Below are positions 35,762-43,972 of a stretch of 64,000 nt of DNA, piece after piece. This DNA comes from Kitasatospora indigofera (GTDB lineage Bacteria; Actinomycetota; Actinomycetes; Streptomycetales; Streptomycetaceae), in the NCBI RefSeq assembly GCF_014655955.1, contig NZ_BNBO01000006.1, positions 211,460 through 275,459 on the forward strand, read 5' to 3'. The position numbers were made by a program, and so were the translations under genes. Numbering within the stretch: position 1 is the first letter of the stretch; the number at the start of each line of letters is the position of its first letter. The notes beneath the pieces are model-generated. The model did no database searches. It was not told where the DNA came from and saw nothing but the letters and a program-made list of their open reading frames with translations.

Positions 35762-36215
35762 GGTTCTCTCCGGGTGTGACGTGCCCGCGGAAGTGGTGCT
35801 GACTTCCGGGTGGCGGCTGCGGGCGGACGGACCGGGTACGCGGACCGGGGGGGACCGCCCGGTGACGGCCGCCGCCGGGACGGAAGGGGACCGGGGGGCC
35901 TCGAATCGCGAGGGCCGATCGGTCCCGCCTGAATCGGCGGTGATACGGGGTCGGCTTCCTCGTGTTTCAACATGTTCAAACGTTCATAAGCAACATAAAA
36001 CGCCTATTGCGCGCGAGCGTCAAGGCCTGGCCGGTAGAAATGTTCGATTGTGCGGTGGTCTGCCCGGGTGCGTGGAACGGACCGGGAGGGTCGTGCGGGC
36101 GGCCTTGTCACGGCGGCCGGGGGAGTGGTCGTGCGGGGGGTGGGGGCCGGGGTGCCGTCACCCGCTGTCCGGGTGCGGTGCTGGGGAGTTGGCCCGGCCG
36201 GGGATCGTCCGGACG
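35762..36215. other. Intergenic region with AT-rich island
   Basis: No convincing gene. The stretch 35955-36015 is unusually AT-rich for this genome and holds the palindrome listed separately plus AACATAAAACG and GTTCATAAG words. It is probably promoter DNA for the minus-strand gene at 35390-35761. Confidence 0.5.
35964..35981. promoter_or_regulatory. 18-bp near-perfect palindrome in AT-rich promoter region
   Basis: GTTTCAACATGTTCAAAC, palindromic except for one symmetric pair, with ATGTT/AACAT words nearby. DeoR-family proteins often bind repeats of such words, and a DeoR gene lies 1.8 kb away; the link is inference. Confidence 0.5.
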
Positions 36216-37379
36216 TCAGGAGGCGACCTCGCGCAGGCGCCGGGCGGCGGCCTCGGGCAGCACGTCGTTGACGAATGCGTCCTGGCCGGATTCGACACCG
36301 GCGAGGAATTTGAATTTGTTTGCCGCGCGTCGAATTGTGAAGAGTTCCAGATGGAGCGAGAGTTCCCCGCCGCCGTACCGGGGGGCCTGGTGCCAGGCCG
36401 CGATGTAGGGGGTCGGCGCGGACGGCGTCGGTCCGCCCCCGCCGTCCGCCCCGCCGCCGCCGGTGCCGTCCCCGTCCGCCGTGTCCTCGCCGTCCGCCGG
36501 GGTGTCGAAGAGACGGTCGAAGCGGCGCAGCAGTTCGAGGTAGATCGACGGGAGTTCGGCCCGCTCGGCGGGCCCGAGGGCGGGCAGGTCCGGGACCCGG
36601 CAGTGGGGGTACAGGTGCACCTCGTACGGCCAGCGGGCGGCGAACGGCACGAAGGCCGTCCAGTGCGTGCCGGTCAGCACCAGCCGTCTGCGGTCCAGCC
36701 GCTCGGCGGCGAGCAGGTCCTCGGCGAGGTTGCGACCCGTCCGGGAGCGGTACTCGGCGGCGCGGGCGATCATCTTCGCGGTGCGCGGCGTGAGGAAGGG
36801 GTAGGCGTAGATCTGGCCGTGCGGGTGCGGCAGGGTCACGCCGATCTCGGCCCCCCGGTTCTCGAAGCAGTAGACCTGCCGGACGCCGGGCAGGGCGGCC
36901 AGCTCCGTCGTGCGGTCGATCCAGGCGTCCAGCACCAGCGCGGCCCGCGACTCCGAGAGGCCGGCGAAGGAGGCGTCGTGGTCGGAGGTGAAGCAGACCA
37001 CCTCGCAGCGGCCGGTGCCCGGCTCCGCCCGGAACAGCGGCGAAGGGCTGTCCGATGCGCGGCCGGCCCCCTCCGTGGACAGCGAGGGGAAGCGGTTCTC
37101 GAACACCACCACGTGGTAGTCGGCGGCCGGGATCTCGGTGGACCGCCCGCCTCGTGACGGGCAGAGCGGGCAGTCGTCGGCCGGTGGCCGCCAGGGCCGG
37201 CCCTGGCGGTGCGCGGCCACCGTCACCCAGTCGCCCAGCACCGGGTCGAGGCGGAGCTCCGGGCGGACGGCGGCCGGCTCCGGCGGGCGCAGGTCGGCGG
37301 CGTCGCGCACCTCGTCGCCGTCCGGGTCGTAGTAGACCAGTTCCCGGCCGTCCGCCAGCTTGGTCACCGTCTTCCGCAC
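36216..37379 (-). CDS. galT: Galactose-1-phosphate uridylyltransferase
   Basis: 387 aa. Exchanges UMP between UDP-glucose and galactose-1-phosphate in the Leloir pathway. The active-site motif LPHPHGQIYAYPF contains the His-Pro-His nucleophile; zinc-site residues CPLC at about 71-74 and the conserved C-terminal NKFKFLAGVE are present. Odd points: a 25-residue Gly/Asp-rich insert near residue 300, and a short run of AT-rich codons for ANKFKF (about 36308-36335) unlike the rest. galE and galK are not nearby. The DeoR gene is divergent. Confidence 0.9.
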   Translation of the reverse strand: MRKTVTKLADGRELVYYDPDGDEVRDAADLRPPEPAAVRPELRLDPVLGDWVTVAAHRQGRPWRPPADDCPLCPSRGGRSTEIPAADYHVVVFENRFPSLSTEGAGRASDSPSPLFRAEPGTGRCEVVCFTSDHDASFAGLSESRAALVLDAWIDRTTELAALPGVRQVYCFENRGAEIGVTLPHPHGQIYAYPFLTPRTAKMIARAAEYRSRTGRNLAEDLLAAERLDRRRLVLTGTHWTAFVPFAARWPYEVHLYPHCRVPDLPALGPAERAELPSIYLELLRRFDRLFDTPADGEDTADGDGTGGGGADGGGGPTPSAPTPYIAAWHQAPRYGGGELSLHLELFTIRRAANKFKFLAGVESGQDAFVNDVLPEAAARRLREVAS

Positions 37380-37529
37380 CGGGGCACCTCCCTTGTGCCG
37401 GGCCGTGGGCGCGGCGCGCCGGGAGGGCCCTGTGCGGTGCCGGGGGCGACGGCCCCGGCCGGGCGACGGCTCGGCCGGCGACGGTCTCCGCCGGGCAACG
37501 GCTGCACTCCGGGAAAGGCCTCAGCCGGG

Positions 37530-37568
37530 CAACAGCTTCAACAGAACCGCACACTGGATATCATGATA
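37530..37568. promoter_or_regulatory. Repeats in the galT/DeoR divergent region
   Basis: CAACAG occurs twice with a 9-bp period (37530, 37539), followed by the 10-bp palindrome TATCATGATA (37559-37568). This is the only AT-rich part of the 353-bp gap between galT and the DeoR gene and is the likely binding site of the DeoR protein. The rest of the gap shows nothing. Confidence 0.5.
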
Positions 37569-37732
37569 GTGGACGGGTTCGGACGTGCGCGGGCTTCGGC
37601 CGGCACCGTCGTCCGCGCGGTTCGTCGTGCGGGCCGGCCCCCGGGCGTCGCCCCGCCCTGTCAGAGGCCGGCTGCCATGATGAGGACGCGGGGCGGTCGC
37701 GGGCGGGGCCACGGACAGCCGGAGGAAGCCGG

Positions 37733-38542
37733 ATGACAGAGAATTCTCAGCTGCTGGCACCGCAGCGACGGGCGCTGATCCTGGAACGGGTCCGCCAGTA
37801 CGGCGGGGTGCGGGTGAACGAACTCACCCGGGAGTTCGGCGTCTCCGACATGACCGTCCGCCGCGACCTGGACGCGCTGGCCGGCCAGGGGCTGGTGGAC
37901 AAGGTGCACGGCGGCGCGGTGTCCGCGGAGCAGACCCGGATCCTGGAGCCCGGCTTCGAGGCCAAGCTCGCCTGGGAGCTCGCGGCCAAGGAGGCCATCG
38001 CGGCGGCCGCCGCCGATCTGGTCCGGCCAGGCGCGGTGGTGGCCCTCGGGGCCGGCACCACCACGTACGCGGTGGCCAAGGCCCTGGTCAAGGTGGAACG
38101 GCTGACCATCGTCACCAACTCGATCCGGATCGCCGAGGTGTTCGAGCAGGTCGGCGACCATCAGCGGACCCCACCGACCGTGATGCTGACCGGGGGGATC
38201 CGCACCCCCTCGGACGCCCTGGTCGGGCCGCTCGCCGACCAGGCGATCCGGGCGCTGCACGTGGACATCCTGTTCCTCGGCTGCCACGGCCTCACGGCGG
38301 AGGCCGGCCTGACCTCCCCCAATCTGGGCGAGGCGGCGACCAACCGGGCCTTCGTCCGGTCCGCGGCCCAGGTGGTGGCCGTCGTCGACCACACCAAGTG
38401 GAACGTCGTGGGCCTGTCCACCTTCGCGACGCTGGACGAACTGGACTACCTGATCACCGACCGGGAGGTGCCGGAGTCGGAGGCCGCCGCCGACCGGGTG
38501 GGGCGGGTCGTGGTGGCGGAGGGCAGCCGCCGGGTGCCGTAG
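37733..38542 (+). CDS. DeoR/GlpR family sugar-responsive regulator
   Basis: 269 aa from ATG 37733, with GGAGGAAGCCGG upstream. DeoR HTH at 10-65 (VRVNELTREFGVSDMTVRRD) and a C-terminal sugar-phosphate-binding domain with LGAGTTTYAVAKAL and IVTNS. The family represses sugar genes and is released by a phosphosugar. It is divergent from galT and is the probable regulator of galT and perhaps the nearby symporter. Confidence 0.9.
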   Translation: MTENSQLLAPQRRALILERVRQYGGVRVNELTREFGVSDMTVRRDLDALAGQGLVDKVHGGAVSAEQTRILEPGFEAKLAWELAAKEAIAAAAADLVRPGAVVALGAGTTTYAVAKALVKVERLTIVTNSIRIAEVFEQVGDHQRTPPTVMLTGGIRTPSDALVGPLADQAIRALHVDILFLGCHGLTAEAGLTSPNLGEAATNRAFVRSAAQVVAVVDHTKWNVVGLSTFATLDELDYLITDREVPESEAAADRVGRVVVAEGSRRVP

Positions 38543-38947
38543 GGCCCGGCCGGCCGGCCCGCCGGTCGAGATCGAACGGTCCGCGCGGAACAGCCGCGCC
38601 ACCCGGGTCGGGGCGGCCCGGCGTGCGGGCCCTCCCGCGGACGGGAGGCCGCCGGGGTCAGGGCCGTTCCGCCAGGACCGGCAGAAGCAGGGACTCCAGG
38701 TCCTCGGGCGACCGGCCGCCGAACCCCCGGGCAGCCGGCCTGCCCTACCGCCCTTGTGGGACTGGGGCGTTGACGCATCGAACCGGTCAGGCGACGGAGC
38801 CTCTCAAGCCCGCGTACGCGGGCTCCGGCCACGGGCCGTGGCCGGCGGGCCGGCGTGAGTCGGGTCCCACGGCAGTCGGACGCTCCGTCCGGGGGCCCGG
38901 GACGCCCCGCTCGCGCCGATCGGCCGGGGTGCAGAGTCACGCTTGCT
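38543..38947. other. Gene-free intergenic stretch
   Basis: GC-rich, with no credible coding frame. GTTGACGCATCG near 38772 could be a -35 element but has no matching -10. The operator of the next gene starts at 38948. Confidence 0.4.
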
Positions 38948-38988
38948 GATCCTAGGAGTCTTAGGTTATACCTAAGGATCCTAGGATC
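38948..38988. promoter_or_regulatory. Complex TetR operator
   Basis: A central palindrome CTTAGGT-TAT-ACCTAAG (38960-38976) is flanked on both sides by GATCCTAGGA (38948-38957 and 38977-38986), each itself containing the palindrome CCTAGG. It ends 16 bases before the TetR start. CCTA/TAGG half-sites are shared with the operator of the paralogous TetR at 6371-6395. Confidence 0.75.
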
Positions 38989-39001
38989 AGTGGGAGGGCA
39001 G

Positions 39002-39598
39002 ATGATGGCACGGGCCGGGCTGACGGCGGAGCGGGTGACGATCGCGGCCGCCGAACTGGCGGACGAGGCGGGGCTGGACCAGGTGACCATGTCGCGGGTG
39101 GCGCGGAGACTCGGGGTGAAGGACCCGAGCCTCTACACCCACGTCCGCGGCCTGGAGGACCTGCGCGGGCGGATCGCGCTGCTGGCGGCGGACGAGAAGA
39201 CCATCCGGATCGCCGAGGCGACCGCCGGGCTCGCGGGCAAGGACGCGCTGGTCGCCTACGCGAACGCCTGGCGGGCGTACGCCCACGCGCACCCGGGCCG
39301 CTACACGGCGACGCAGACCCCCGTCCGGATCGACCCGGCACTGGCCGCGGACGCGCCCGGACCGCGCCGGGCCGTCGAGCTGACCTACAGCATGCTGCGC
39401 GGCTACGGGCTGGCCGAGCCCGACCTGACCGACGCCGTCCGGCTGCTCCGCAGCACCTTCCACGGGTTCGTCGCCCTGGAGGCCGCAGGCGGGTTCGCGC
39501 ACGAGCGTTCGCCGCAGGACTCCTGGCTGCGTGCCCTCGACGCCCTGCACGTCCTGTTGGAGCACTGGCCCACGAGCGGCGAAGGAGACCACTCATGA
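39002..39598 (+). CDS. TetR/AcrR family regulator with WHG-type C-terminal domain
   Basis: 198 aa from ATG 39002 (GGGAGGG upstream; ATG 39005 is an alternative). The HTH (DQVTMSRVARRLGVKDPSLY) and body (LAGKDALVAYANAWRAYAHA) closely parallel the TetR at 5712-6281. It overlaps the hydrolase gene by 4 bp (ATGA), so it is co-translated with its likely target, and sits right behind a multi-part palindrome, indicating autorepression. Confidence 0.9.
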   Translation: MMARAGLTAERVTIAAAELADEAGLDQVTMSRVARRLGVKDPSLYTHVRGLEDLRGRIALLAADEKTIRIAEATAGLAGKDALVAYANAWRAYAHAHPGRYTATQTPVRIDPALAADAPGPRRAVELTYSMLRGYGLAEPDLTDAVRLLRSTFHGFVALEAAGGFAHERSPQDSWLRALDALHVLLEHWPTSGEGDHS

Positions 39599-40479
39599 CC
39601 GGCCCGACCGTCGGCACCCTGCGGGTGGACGGAGCGACCCTGCACTACGAGGTGCGCGGCCACGGCCCGCTCCTGCTGCTGATCCCCGGCGGGACGGGCG
39701 GCGCGGCCGCCGTGGCCGGCCTCGCCGAGGCCCTGGCCACCGAGTGGACCGTCGCCACCTACGACCCGCGCGGGATGTCCCGCAGCACGCTGGACGACCC
39801 GGGGGCGGAGCAGACGGTGGCCGAGCACGCCGACGACGCGTTCCGGCTGCTGGAGCTGCTGTCGCCCGGGGAGCCCGCCCGGGTCTTCGGCGCCAGCTCC
39901 GGCGCCGTCGCCGCCCTGCACCTGCTCACCACCCGGCCCGAACGCGTGGCACTCCTGGTGGCGCACGAGCCGCCGGTGGTGGAGGTCCTGCCGGACGCCG
40001 CCGAACACCGCGCGCTGCTCGCGCGGGTGCGGGACACCCTCCACGCCCAGGGCCTGATGCCGGCGATGGCCGTGTTCGCCGCCGGTCTGCGGAAGGCCGG
40101 CGACACCGCCGGGCCGCCGGCCGGGGTCACCCTGCCGCCGCAGGCGGCGGCGCGGGCCGAGCGGACCATGGCCGGCCTGCCGTTCTTCGTCGGGCGCATC
40201 GTCCCGGCCTTCATGTCCTACGTCCCGGACCTCCACCGGCTGGAGGCCCTGTCCGGCCGGCTGCTGCTCGCCGCCGGCGAGGACTCCCGCGGTGAGCTGC
40301 CGTACCGCCCGGCCGCCCTGCTGGCCGAGCGGTTCGGCACCGGGCTCCTGCACTTCCCCGGCGGGCACACCGGCCTGACCACCCGTCCGGCCGAGTTCGC
40401 CGAACTGCTCCGCCGGACCCTGCGGCCCCACGGCAGCGGGCGGCCCGCCCCGGCCGGACCCGCCGGGGCGAGCCGCTGA
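39595..40479 (+). CDS. Alpha/beta hydrolase
   Basis: 294 aa, cytoplasmic. Oxyanion-loop region LLIPGGTGGAA, nucleophile elbow GASSGA (Ser at about 101), and late His in FPGGHTGL. It is typical of small ester or peroxidase-type hydrolases; the substrate is unknown. Expressed with the upstream TetR gene, it may modify or detoxify the compound that regulator senses (inference). Confidence 0.85.
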   Translation: MTGPTVGTLRVDGATLHYEVRGHGPLLLLIPGGTGGAAAVAGLAEALATEWTVATYDPRGMSRSTLDDPGAEQTVAEHADDAFRLLELLSPGEPARVFGASSGAVAALHLLTTRPERVALLVAHEPPVVEVLPDAAEHRALLARVRDTLHAQGLMPAMAVFAAGLRKAGDTAGPPAGVTLPPQAAARAERTMAGLPFFVGRIVPAFMSYVPDLHRLEALSGRLLLAAGEDSRGELPYRPAALLAERFGTGLLHFPGGHTGLTTRPAEFAELLRRTLRPHGSGRPAPAGPAGASR

Positions 40480-40493
40480 GCCGAGGCCCGGCC

Positions 40494-40531
40494 CCGGCGG
40501 GGCGTGGTACCGCGGTACCACGCCCCGCCGG
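40494..40531. repeat. 38-bp perfect palindrome, terminator or operator
   Basis: Perfect dyad symmetry around CCGCGG, arms CCGGCGGGGCGTGGTACCG and complement, 14 bases after the hydrolase stop and 100 bases before the ABC gene. As RNA it gives a long stem (terminator). Its core GGTACC-GC-GGTACC is echoed by a half-site GGTACCAC at 40545-40552 near the ABC promoter, so a regulatory role is also possible. Confidence 0.75.
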
Positions 40532-40631
40532 ATGATCGGCCCGGGGTACCACGGTTCGCGCCGCCACCGGACCTAGCGTTGCCGGTGAGGCGGCCGGGAC
40601 GGTCCGGCCCGCGAGGAGCGAGGGGTGACGG

Positions 40632-41570
40632 ATGATCGAGGCACACCGGCTGACGAAGCGGTACGGGGAGAAGACCGCGGTCGACGGACTGGACTTCACC
40701 GTCCGGCCGGGGACGGTGACCGGCTTCCTGGGGCCGAACGGCGCGGGCAAGTCCACCACCATGCGGATGATCATCGGCCTGGACGCGCCCACCAGCGGGT
40801 CGGTGCGCGTCAACGGCCGCCGCTACGCCGGGCACGCCGCGCCGCTCCAGGAGGTCGGGGCGCTGCTGGAGGCCAGGTCGATCCACCCCGGCCGGTCGGC
40901 CTTCAACCACCTGATGGCGCTCGCGCACACCCACGGGATCCCGCGCCGGCGGGTCGACGAGGTGGTCGGGCTCACCGGTCTGCAGTCCGTCGCGGGCAAG
41001 CGGGCCGGCGCCTTCTCGCTCGGCATGGGGCAGCGGCTCGGCATCGCGGCCGCGCTGCTCGGCGACCCGGCCACCGTGATGCTGGACGAGCCGGTCAACG
41101 GCCTCGACCCGGAGGGCGTCCTGTGGATCCGCAACCTCCTGACCGGCCTCGCGGCCGAGGGCCGGACGGTCTTCGTCTCCTCGCACCTGATGAGCGAGGT
41201 CGCGCTGGTCGCGGACCACCTGATCGTGGTCGGACGCGGCCGCCTGCTGGCCGACACCACGGTGCGGGAGCTGGTCCGTCAGGCCGGCGGCGACGTGGTG
41301 AAGGTCGCCGCGGCCGACCCGGCCCTCCTGCGCGAAGCCCTGGCCGGGCCCGGCGTGGAGGTCACCGGCCAGGCCGGCTCCGAGGAGCTCCTCGTCACCG
41401 GCCTGACGGCGCGGGCGATCGGCCTCAAGGCCGCCGAACACGGCATCGCCCTGTTCGAGCTGGCCACCCGCACGGTCTCGCTGGAGGAGGCCTTCATGGA
41501 CCTGACCCGGGACGCCGTGGAGTACCACGGCTCCACCACCGGCATCGAACCCCAGGAGCGTGCCGCATGA
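40632..41570 (+). CDS. ABC transporter ATP-binding protein (ABC-2 drug-type)
   Basis: 312 aa. Complete nucleotide-binding domain: Walker A GPNGAGKST, signature FSLGMGQRL, Walker B VMLDEPVNGLDPEG and switch His in SSHLMSE. The C-terminal 90 residues are typical of DrrA/CcmA-like exporters. It overlaps the permease gene by 4 bp. CTAGCGTT at about 40573 may be its -10. A two-component system follows, suggesting a stress- or antibiotic-responsive export unit. Confidence 0.92.
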   Translation: MIEAHRLTKRYGEKTAVDGLDFTVRPGTVTGFLGPNGAGKSTTMRMIIGLDAPTSGSVRVNGRRYAGHAAPLQEVGALLEARSIHPGRSAFNHLMALAHTHGIPRRRVDEVVGLTGLQSVAGKRAGAFSLGMGQRLGIAAALLGDPATVMLDEPVNGLDPEGVLWIRNLLTGLAAEGRTVFVSSHLMSEVALVADHLIVVGRGRLLADTTVRELVRQAGGDVVKVAAADPALLREALAGPGVEVTGQAGSEELLVTGLTARAIGLKAAEHGIALFELATRTVSLEEAFMDLTRDAVEYHGSTTGIEPQERAA

Positions 41571-42415
41571 GCACCGTCGCACCGAGCCGGGCGACCGGGC
41601 CCGCCGCCGAGCGGCCGGCCCGCCCCGTCCACAGGGTGACCGGAGCGCGCGTGCTGCGCTCGGAGTGGGCCAAGATGTGGTCACTGCGGTCCACCTGGAT
41701 CACGAGCGGCCTGGGCCTGCTCTTCCTGATCGCGTTCGGCCTGATCGCCGCCTACCAGTTCAGGTCGCGGATCTCCTCCGGCCGGCCCATGGACCGAGAC
41801 TTCGCCGACGCCACTGCACTGGGCCTCTCGCTGTTCGGCACCAACTTCGCGCAGCTGGCGCTGGGCGTCCTCGGTGTCCTGGTCGCCGCCGGTGAGTACT
41901 CGACCGGCATGATCCGCTCCACCCTGGCCGCGGTGCCGCGCCGGCTGCCGGTGCTCTGGTCGAAGGCCGCCGCGTACGGCGCGGTCGCGCTGCTGCTCGG
42001 CACCTTCGGGGTGTTCGTCGCCTTCCTGGCCGACAGCCGCATCCTCGCCGGTACCCGGGCCGCGATGACGCTCTCGGACGCGGGCGTCCTCCGCAGCCTG
42101 CTGGGAGCCGGCCTCTACCTCGGGCTCGTCGGGGTGATCGGCGTCGCGCTCGGTGCGCTGCTACGCTCCGTGGCGGGCGGCATCTCGGTCCTGGTGGCCT
42201 CGCTGATGCTCGTCCCCGGCCTGGTCTCGCTGCTGCCCAGCTCCTGGCAGGACACCATCAGCCCCTACCTGCCGAGCCACGCCGGTGAGGCGATGTTCGC
42301 GCTGCAGCACGACGCGAGCACGCTCTCCCCGACGGCGGGGCTGCTGGTCTTCGTCCTGTGGACGGTCGCGGTGCTGGCCGGTGCGGCCGTCCGGCTGGTG
42401 CGCTCCGACGCCTGA
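41567..42415 (+). CDS. ABC-2 type transporter permease
   Basis: 282 aa with about six membrane segments after a 30-residue cytoplasmic N-terminus (SEWAKMWSLRSTWITSG, typical of actinomycete ABC-2 permeases). The ATGA overlap with the ATPase gene shows it is the partner. The substrate is unknown. Confidence 0.9.
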   Translation: MSTVAPSRATGPAAERPARPVHRVTGARVLRSEWAKMWSLRSTWITSGLGLLFLIAFGLIAAYQFRSRISSGRPMDRDFADATALGLSLFGTNFAQLALGVLGVLVAAGEYSTGMIRSTLAAVPRRLPVLWSKAAAYGAVALLLGTFGVFVAFLADSRILAGTRAAMTLSDAGVLRSLLGAGLYLGLVGVIGVALGALLRSVAGGISVLVASLMLVPGLVSLLPSSWQDTISPYLPSHAGEAMFALQHDASTLSPTAGLLVFVLWTVAVLAGAAVRLVRSDA

Positions 42416-42450
42416 CGCGTACCGACACCTGAACCGCTCCCGCCCTGCCC

Positions 42451-42480
42451 GCGGGCGCCCCGGCCGGCCGGGGCGCCCGC
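42451..42480. terminator. 30-bp perfect palindrome between permease and kinase genes
   Basis: GCGGGCGCCCCGGCC followed directly by its complement. As RNA it forms a strong stem 36 bases after the permease stop, so it may end or attenuate the transporter transcript before the two-component genes. Confidence 0.6.
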
Positions 42481-42517
42481 GACGGCCGTTCCCCGCCCAC
42501 GACGGACAGGTGAATCC

Positions 42518-43972
42518 GTGAACCACCAGGACAGCACCGCCACCGCCCCCGGCATTGGCACCGGCACGGGCAGTGGCACCGCCACCGCCACCGGGCGGCG
42601 CCACGTGTCTGCCGCCGCCGGACCGGCCGGCGGCGACCCGCTCTCGGGGCACCCGTTCTTCACCCACCTGGCCCGTGCGGGTCAGCGCCTGCGACAACTG
42701 GACCGCGCCCACCCGCTGATCCTGGACGCCGCGGTGGTGGCCGTGGTCTTCCTGGTGTTCTGCCTCCCCGAGCTGGTGCACGGCGGCGAGGGCCCGCGCG
42801 AGCACCGGATCGTCTTCACCCGCCTCCCCCTGCCGCTGACGACGGCCCTCCAGGCGGGCCTGCTGCTGCCCCTGCTGTGGCGGCGCCGCCGGCCGGCCGC
42901 CGCGTGTGCGGCCGTCACGGCGGTGTTCGTGCTGCAGTGGGCGGCCGGCACGGCGCTGCGCGCGGACGTGGCGCTGCTCGTCGCCCTGTACAGCCTGGCC
43001 CTGCACGGACGGCTCCGGCACCTGGCCTGGGCGTGCGCGGCGGTGGCCGGTGCCATGGGCGTGGTCGCCGTCCGGCTCTCCGCCGCGGTGGCCGTGTGGG
43101 ACGCCCTGTTCTTCCTGTTGTGCGCGGCGACGGCGGCCGTCGCCCTCGGCATCGCGGTCCGGATCCGCCGGGCGCAGCTCGCCGGGCTGCGCGAGCGCGC
43201 GGCCCGCCTGGAGATCGAGCGGGACCAACGCAGCCGGCTGGCCGCCGCCACCGAGCGCACCCGGGTGGCGCGGGAGATGCACGACATCATCGGGCACAAC
43301 CTGTCCGTGATCGTCACGCTCGCGGACGGCGGCGCGTACGCCGCCGAGGTGTCGCCGGAGCGGGGCCGGGAGGCGCTGGTGCTGATCGGCGACTCCGGCC
43401 GCCAGGCGCTGGGCGAGCTGCGCCGGATGCTCGGCCTGCTGCGGGAACGCGGTGACGGCGCCCCGGAGCTGAACCCGCAGCCGGGCATCGCCGATCTCGA
43501 CGAGCTCTGCGCGCGGATCGGGGCCGCCGGACCGGAGGTCGTCTATCGTTCCGAGGGTGATGTGGACGGGCTCGACCGCGGGGTTCAGCTGATGGCCTAC
43601 CGCATCGTCCAGGAGGCGCTGACCAACTCGCTCAAGCACGCCGGCCCGGCGACCAGGGCGCGCGTCACGGTGGCGGCCGACGCCGCCCGGCTCTGGGTCC
43701 GGGTCGAGGACAGCGGGCCGCCCGGCGGAGGCGGCGGGCCGGGCTCGCCGGGTGAGGGGCACGGGCTCGCCGGCATGCGCGAGCGCGCCGCGCTGTACGG
43801 CGGCACCGTCGTCGCCGGGCCCGGCCCGGGCAGCGGGTGGTCCGTGCTGGCCGATCTCGACCTCTCGCCGGGCCTCGACCCGTCGCCCGATCCCTACCCG
43901 TCGCCCGATCCGCACCCGTCGCCCGGCCTCGGCCTCCCGCCCGGCCTGGACGCCGCAGGAGGCCGGGCGTGA
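42518..43972 (+). CDS. NarL-type sensor histidine kinase
   Basis: 484 aa from GTG 42518 (GGACAGGTG upstream). About five membrane segments (65-205) without a large extracellular domain, then HisKA_3 with phospho-acceptor His in REMHDIIGHNLSVIV and a HATPase domain (GHGLAGMRERA). This intramembrane-sensing type often detects membrane-active antibiotics. The C-terminus ends in a Pro/Ser/Asp-rich repeat (DPSPDPYPSPDPHPSPG). It overlaps the response regulator by 4 bp (GTGA). Confidence 0.9.
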   Translation: MNHQDSTATAPGIGTGTGSGTATATGRRHVSAAAGPAGGDPLSGHPFFTHLARAGQRLRQLDRAHPLILDAAVVAVVFLVFCLPELVHGGEGPREHRIVFTRLPLPLTTALQAGLLLPLLWRRRRPAAACAAVTAVFVLQWAAGTALRADVALLVALYSLALHGRLRHLAWACAAVAGAMGVVAVRLSAAVAVWDALFFLLCAATAAVALGIAVRIRRAQLAGLRERAARLEIERDQRSRLAAATERTRVAREMHDIIGHNLSVIVTLADGGAYAAEVSPERGREALVLIGDSGRQALGELRRMLGLLRERGDGAPELNPQPGIADLDELCARIGAAGPEVVYRSEGDVDGLDRGVQLMAYRIVQEALTNSLKHAGPATRARVTVAADAARLWVRVEDSGPPGGGGGPGSPGEGHGLAGMRERAALYGGTVVAGPGPGSGWSVLADLDLSPGLDPSPDPYPSPDPHPSPGLGLPPGLDAAGGRA

